Below, in pieces: positions 58,447-64,000 of a DNA stretch of 64,000 nt. Made by a program: the position numbers and the translations under genes. The stretch comes from Melieria omissa (lineage: Eukaryota; Arthropoda; Insecta; Diptera; Ulidiidae), in contig OZ020268.1 of assembly GCA_963971225.1 (NCBI GenBank), positions 52,502,404 to 52,566,403 on the forward strand, given 5' to 3'. The notes under the pieces were generated by a model that was not told the origin of the DNA, made no database searches, and saw only the letters and a list, made by a program, of their open reading frames with translations. Position 1 is the first letter of the stretch, and each line of letters starts with the position of its first letter.

Positions 58447-58943
58447 AAGCCGAAATATTTAAAGAAAACTTCGCAAAACAAAAATAGCTGCAAAAGGCTC
58501 AATTGATTGAATCAAATATAAAAGCTTGATCGCTCCATCAAATTTTCAAATCTGGCAACACTATATTTACTTGCATTAGCACATCCCTATTGATTGCTTG
58601 CTGCTTCTTGCCAAACCTACTGAAGATTACAGGAGTTAATACGGAATCAGAGTCAGACTACGTTGCGCCATAACTTTTTTCATTAAAATGAGTAATTTAA
58701 AACAACAATAATCAGTTTTTAAAGCTCTGCGTTAATTTAAGGCGTTGCTTGATGACGAGTGGTGCAAAACTTTAGCGCCCAAAGTGATTGGCGAAATACA
58801 TTTCAGTGAGGAAGCATTGGACGCAGCAGTAGACGTCCAGTCGTCTGCAAAGTTAAGTGTTTCGAGTTTACTTTGTCGCCCCTTCTGGCTTCAGCCAGCA
58901 GCGCACAAAGCAATTGCCACAAATTATAGTTTTTGCCGCAGCC
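58447..58943 (+). promoter_or_regulatory. COMMD10 upstream region
   Basis: This 497 bp lies between the foldback element and the COMMD10 ATG. The open frame 58745-58963 has no ATG start (it opens with TTG) and overlaps the real start in another frame, so I treat it as 5' UTR. No TATA box was recognised. Confidence 0.4.
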
Positions 58944-59642
58944 ATGAGCGTGAATTGGATTAAAATCACTGAAAGGTTTGTAAACATTTTAGTTTATTTG
59001 GTATTTGTTACATTGTTGTGACTTTACAGAGCGCGCGAGGGCATTAAAATCATAAATGCGCTGCCCTACGACAAATTTACTACGGTACTGAATTTCGTGC
59101 ACCGCCAGATGACGCCAGCGCCGGCCACAGACGCCATCGAGCCTGAAAATGCGCTCGAGGAGCTGGAGCGGTTGGTGGGTGTGCCACGCGCCGACTTTCT
59201 GCTCATGATTAAGACATTCTCGTACATTTTGCGTCGCACTTCGACTTTTGTGATCAAGCCAACGCGGCTGCACGCAGAGTTGCGCGAAAAGTTGCAGCTG
59301 CAGGACGATGCCAAAATCGATGCCATTGTGCGGCTGTGGGTGCGTCAGACGGCCCCCATACTGAATAATTTGGCTTGTGAGCGCTACGAATCGAACGAAA
59401 TACAGGATGTAGCATGGAAGTTGAATGTGGAAATCTCATCACACTGTCAGCAACGCGAGAAGACTGCGCTGGCGGTGCTGCAACTGAAGACGGGCGCCGG
59501 CGAAGATATCAATCTGGAGATGAGCCACGAGGAGCTGCTGCAGGTCTACGGCCAATTCGAGTGTATACAGAGTGAGTTGGACGCATTGAAGCAACAACAC
59601 CAAGAACAGCAGCCAGCCAAGTCACCGGTGACAAGTAAGTAA
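58944..59642 (+). CDS. COMMD10: COMM domain-containing protein 10, two exons
   Basis: COMMD10 is one of ten COMMD subunits of the Commander/CCC complex, which recycles membrane cargo from endosomes. Exons: 58944-58975 (MSVNWIKITE, donor AAAG|GTTTGT) and 59030-59642 (acceptor TTTACAG|AGCG); total 645 nt, 214 residues. After the N-terminal all-alpha domain (GIKIINALPYDKF, then DFLLMIKTFSYIL and HAELREKLQLQDD), the C-terminal COMM domain reads DVAWKLNVEISSHC, AVLQLKTGAGEDI, MSHEELLQVYGQFECIQSEL. Comparison with what I remember of human COMMD10 (GWQLNLQM, FSHKELFDFYNKLETIQAQL) supports this member over the other COMMDs. The stop TAA is at 59640-59642. A perfect donor sequence CAA|GTAAGT overlaps the last codons. 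Confidence 0.92.
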
Positions 59643-61915
59643 ATAACTTTAGATATCGAATATAAATCGAAAACAAAGCTTAGAGATTTAATTCGGTCAA
59701 AGTTGTTTTAGAAGTATTTTATGAAGAATTTTATGTATGGTGGTGTTTATTTAGTTATCCAATTATGTGCATTGGCAATAATTTAGGGAATTAAAAGCGT
59801 TGATGATATTTGACTAAAATGTATACATATATATATTTATTTTTTGTAATTGTCACGTACGAAAATAGTTTAAATTAAAATTTCGAATCTAAGTTTTACG
59901 TTATGTTTTATGTTACTTTTAAACCGACAAAAAGCACAAACATTGGTAATGTCTTTTAGCAATATTGTTTTAATAAAACTTCAATAGTTTGAACAGTTCC
60001 TCTGCCTCAGAGTCAGAAGCAGACGTAGATGTGGATTCCTACGAAACCAATTTTTTATTATAACATAATTGACCTACCAATTATTTGTAATTAAACATTT
60101 TTTGTATATTTTTATGCTCAATAGAAATAAAGATTGTTATAGCAATATTCAAAAATATTTCTTTCCTTATAACATAAAAACTTAAACCACGAATTTTCTT
60201 CGATTACAATTTTTTCTTCAAAGCATTAGCACAAAATATTTCGGAATATAATTTTTAAAATATTTATTCTTGTAACTGTAAATGTTGTGAATTTACCAAA
60301 TCCCTATTTTATAATCAACTTTTATTTACAATAAACAAAAATATATATTTTACATTCTACAATGTTAAATACAGATCGTTTTTTTAATTTCTCCATTTTT
60401 AGCTGCATTGGGTGTGACGATATGATGCTATATTGGACCCCCCATCTTGAATTTCGTAATTCTGACAATGGATTCGTAATCAGCGACCCCAAAAACCGTC
60501 AGATTTGATAAATCTTTAGTTACAACACTTGAAAAAGAAAACTTTTGCTTGTTGGTTCCGAATAAGCCAGCCAGATGAAGTTCGGTCACGATTATGGCTC
60601 AACCATGTAGTGTCACTTTTCAATTTCTTTTAAAATGACAATGTTTTGTGTTTTAGAATAAACGAACACGCCTGTTTTTCTTATAAATTTTAAACCTCAA
60701 ATTAAATTAAGTAACGCTGACTACTAGTAAAGTCTCAAGTAAAGACATGATTAATCTTCTGAACAAATTGTCAATAACCCTAAGCATTGAATATTCAAGA
60801 CAAAAATAAAAGTTGTATGTTGTTGTTGTTAAAGCATATTTATTTCTCATATTTTATAATAATTCGTACGTGACGTTCAGAGATTTGTTATTTATTTCAT
60901 TAAAAAAATAAATGTATGTACGCTAAAAACATTTATTTACATGTAATTTTAACCAAAACAAACTAACAAACAAAATATAATTAAAAAAAAAATTTAAAAA
61001 ATTAAAGATGTAATCAAAATACAATAAGAAATATTTAAACATTTTTGTGTATGAAAACGCTTTTAGTTCATATAAGCCATAATAATGCAGACTGTTGCTT
61101 CATTAATTTAAATAAATAATTAAAAAAAAAAACAAATCAAACCAATGCTTATTTAAATATTGTGTAATCTTCATTTTTTATTAATTATATTCAACATTTT
61201 AAAACTATGGAAAAGATTGTAACGCCAACGCCATTCAATAATCACAAAATTTAGCCATTTGCTTGCACAATTTTCGATTTTAGTTGAGCAGACAAAATAA
61301 ACAATCGAAAATTTGTGCTTAAAATGAGAAAAAATCAATTTAAATTACATCAACAACTCAATGGAACATTGAAAGCAAATATTTTGTTGAAATTTTTTTC
61401 AATTGAGATTTTCTGTTTCTAAATGGAATAAATTATTTTGAATTCGTTATTATTAAATTTAATTTTTAATTTAATTGAAAGTTTTAAATTGGTGTTTTCT
61501 CATTTTCAATTTAATAATTTGCCATTGAAATGGCCATTTTTACGATCATTTCACATTGTATTTTATTTAAAAGTATTTCATTTTTTTACCATAATTTTTT
61601 CTCATTCATTTAAATTGTACATTACTTAAAAATTTTTCACATCTAAAATTGAGCTTTTCTCATTTCAAATTCAATTTTTTTATATGATTTTCAAAACATT
61701 ACCAACTGAAATTCGTTTACATTCCACCAAACCGAAACATTCACAATTTAACTACATAGTGTGCTTTCTCAGCTAAAGCTGCGAGTGGTAGGAAACGCTG
61801 CAAGTAAGACTTTCCACTATATGCTCTACATTCTACGTAATATTTGTGGTGTATGCTGCGGGGGTGACGGTGAAGGAAGCGGCGCCTGCAATTGCTGCGC
61901 GTTGGATTGCTCTGT
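59643..61915. other. Convergent 3' flanks of COMMD10 and the cytospin-like gene
   Basis: 2.3 kb of AT-rich DNA between two convergent stop codons. Candidate poly(A) signals for COMMD10 are AATAAA near 59970 and 60123. For the - strand gene, TTTATT occurs repeatedly around 60850-61200. A + strand frame at 61438-61629 is AT-driven and has no ATG-led coding character. No gene was seen. Confidence 0.5.
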
Positions 61916-63931
61916 CTACGTTTCAAAGTACTTGTAAATGGCCGTCACGTACGTCATCACCTGTGTCCAGTCGGGTCGTTCAATCTGACACATGTCGTTG
62001 ATGTTCTGTTGAATGGAGAAAAATCAAATGTAAACAAATTGTATGGCAATGATTTTGCATATGAAAGCACATTGTGCATGTGTCAACGCTTACCAATGTT
62101 GTTGGTATGCCCACCGATTCGGCAGCGGCAAAGGCCAACGAGAAATTGCGCCGCTTATTGGCCGGACTGAGCGTGTCGTACGGTATGCGCGACGGCAGAT
62201 AGGAATGTAAGATCGCACAAAACGCCAAACCATCATTCCAGGACGAACTAAAATTCGTTATGTCAATATTGCGATAGCCAACCGTCTTATTCTGACACCA
62301 TTTCAACAGTGCATTGCGCTTGGAGCCGCCATTTTTTGCCAGCATATTCAGCGGATCTTTGCGCTCGCCTGCAAAGAGTTTAAAAATATATATAAACACT
62401 TAAACACACAAAGCATTTTTAAGAATGGCTACACACCGCTGGTGAGTGTCTTGGAAATATTGTTCAGACCACCAAAGTGCATATTGGAGACTAGCGCCGG
62501 TTGTGGCGTTGACTGTTGCTGTTGTTGCTGCTGTTCGCGCAAAGGCTCTTTGGAATTGATGCTGGGCGCAACCAAACTGTTGGTTACTGCAGGTAGGCGC
62601 ACCTGTGAAAATAAAAAAGAGCACAAATGAAATTTTGTTATTCGAGCAAAAGAAATATGAAAAAATGATTGACAACGTACACTGTCGCTCCATTCATTGG
62701 CAGCATTGCCCGTCGCTGGCAGTATGCTGGGTGAATTTTCGGGAGCGCCGCTGTTCAAGCTGGACGTGGAACTGTAACGTGATTCGGTCTCTTCGGTTTT
62801 GGACTGCAAAGTATATGCGAAATTTTAAAGTTTAATAGTAATACTACGGGTTTTCATATGGAAGAAGTGAAATGGATTGATTTAACAAGTGAGTTAGCTT
62901 AAACACATTGGACAATACATGCTGGAAACCTTTGAAAAAACATAAACCTGTGTCAGCATGCAACTTAAGTAACTAGTTTTTCTATAGACTACGACTTTGC
63001 TTTTTATCTTCATCTACGTTTAGTTTGCAACATTTTCGGGTGGTCTACTGATTTTATAGAAATGTTCTCATACGATTTATTATACTTTGAACTAAATTTA
63101 CGAACTCGCGCTTAAAACCCAATTGAGCGCTATATGATGAACGATTTGCCACAAGAAACAAAACCTGACTTTCATAACTGCTTCCAAGACGCACTAATAG
63201 CGACTTCTTTAACACTAGAAAGACCATTGTGGTCATATTGATGATTTTTCATTTTTAAATGTCTGTATTCTCTTTAGTATTTCTATCAACTTTTGCTTTG
63301 ATGACTATTATTTTTATCAGGCTCTACAATTAGCCAAATCCGATGTGTACTTTTCGATATATCAGAGGATATAATATGAAGTCCTTGTAGGTATAGAAAA
63401 CTTGCTGTCTTTCTGGTGCTAACAGAGCGCTGACTTTCCATATCTATTCCCAGTTCGTGCTGGTTAAACACTCGTTCACTTTTATTGTTATTCCCATGAA
63501 GAAGACGAGAATTCAATGGCAAAACCTCCCCAAGTATCTACCTACCATTATTTTAAACCTCAATTTAGCCAATTCTAGTTAGCGAACAATGCTTAGACAT
63601 ATTTCAAAATACTGTCTTCTTACTGTTACAATAAATAAAAGCTAATCTACTTAACTACCCCTGACCCACTGATTCCAACTTCCTTAATATAGTTTGGTAA
63701 TTTTGAATTGAAATTCCCACCAATTTTTTTTTTTTTTATAAACTGTCTAGTAGAACCAGAAATTGCATTGCCATTGCCACACCTTATTGTTTTCGATGCT
63801 TTCGATTAGCGTTTTTACCGAAAGCCGTGAATCCTGTCGATTCAGGCCACTGCCAATTTTGCTGCGTCGCGATGCCATTTCCTGCTGCATAGTGGACAGC
63901 ATTGATTGTTGTGTTTCGTTTTGTTGCATTT
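61916..63931 (-). CDS. SPECC1L: Cytospin/SPECC1L-like cytoskeletal protein, 3' part with CH domain, partial
   Basis: SPECC1/SPECC1L proteins link actin and microtubules through coiled coils and a C-terminal calponin homology domain. Exons on the - strand: 63931-63783, 62803-62681, 62603-62437, 62368-62094, 62005-61916. Phases are consistent and the stop TAG is at 61918-61916. The first visible exon encodes [20 protein letters not shown] and [10 protein letters not shown]. The next two are Ser/Gln-rich linkers. The last two encode the CH domain: [73 protein letters not shown], and [20 protein letters not shown] at the very end, as in human cytospin-A. The Drosophila counterpart is, as I recall, CG13366 in the same chromosomal region. 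The coiled-coil N-terminal part lies beyond the window. Confidence 0.92.
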
Positions 63932-64000
63932 CTAAAAAGATTTACAAAACAACACATAATTGAAAACCCATGCAGCTATTTGAAATATTCGAGTAATTTA
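63932..64000 (-). other. Intron of the cytospin-like gene at the window edge
   Basis: The - strand acceptor TCTTTTTAG|AAATG at 63931/63932 shows that a further upstream exon must exist outside the window. Nothing else can be read from the last 69 bases. Confidence 0.6.

Noticed and set aside
58745..58963. 72-codon + strand ORF before COMMD10
   Set aside because: It starts with TTG, has no ATG, and overlaps the COMMD10 start in another frame. Treated as 5' UTR.
1..64000. CRISPR array, operon or prokaryotic mobile system
   Set aside because: Introns, long UTRs and fly transposons show this is eukaryotic nuclear DNA. The repeat arrays are degenerate and lack regular spacers.

Overview
This is nuclear DNA of a higher (cyclorrhaphan) fly. 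The ELAV protein is almost identical to Drosophila ELAV, the splice sites are fly-like, and the neighbours (arginase, elav, an ERGIC2-like gene, a cytospin-like gene and probably silver) are genes I remember from the tip of the Drosophila X chromosome (Muller A, band 1B). The long AT-rich introns and the many LINE, mariner, Tc1, hAT and SINE insertions point to a fly with a larger genome than Drosophila. A tephritid fruit fly is my best guess, but I did not prove it.

Layout: (1) 1-343, the last two exons of a + strand gene with an acidic C-terminal tail, probably carboxypeptidase D (silver). (2) 3950-54405, arginase on the + strand, five coding exons, 371 residues. Exons 1-3 lie at 4 kb and exons 4-5 at 52-54 kb, separated by a 47.1 kb intron. 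(3) Inside that intron, on the - strand, the complete elav reading frame at about 30.3-31.7 kb, with three RRMs in one exon. The sequence suggests a 5' exon near 34.15 kb and a start codon split by an intron. (4) 54601-56719, an ERGIC2-like ER-Golgi protein on the - strand, six exons, tail to tail with arginase. (5) 58944-59642, COMMD10 on the + strand, two exons. (6) 61916 to about 63931, the 3' part of a cytospin/SPECC1L-like gene on the - strand, with a C-terminal calponin homology domain; it continues past the window.

The arginase intron is a transposon sink. At 42741-48672 a mariner-type element (TA duplication, terminal inverted repeats, N-terminal part of a transposase) was itself hit by a 5.3 kb LOA-like non-LTR retrotransposon with a 9 bp target duplication. 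Each of the two ORFs of that retrotransposon is interrupted by a single in-frame stop. Other insertions in the window are a Tc1-like element with IR/DR ends (38235-39897), two hAT-like elements with 8 bp duplications (37072-37603 and 52928-53081), a tRNA-derived SINE with a 13 bp duplication (32272-32529), two large palindromic foldback elements (about 5.27-6.31 kb and 57.09-58.45 kb) and a hairpin MITE in an ERGIC2 intron (55687-55845). At least nine degenerate long-period tandem arrays and two AT-only tracts fill much of the remainder.

I found no clearly new enzymatic system. The most interesting signals are the architecture of the nested elav gene (a 241 nt zone free of AG just before a 3' splice site that would recreate the conserved MDF start), a Polycomb/GAGA-like motif cluster upstream of elav, and the long palindromic elements. 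All coordinates were worked out by hand reading, so splice sites should be checked against transcripts.
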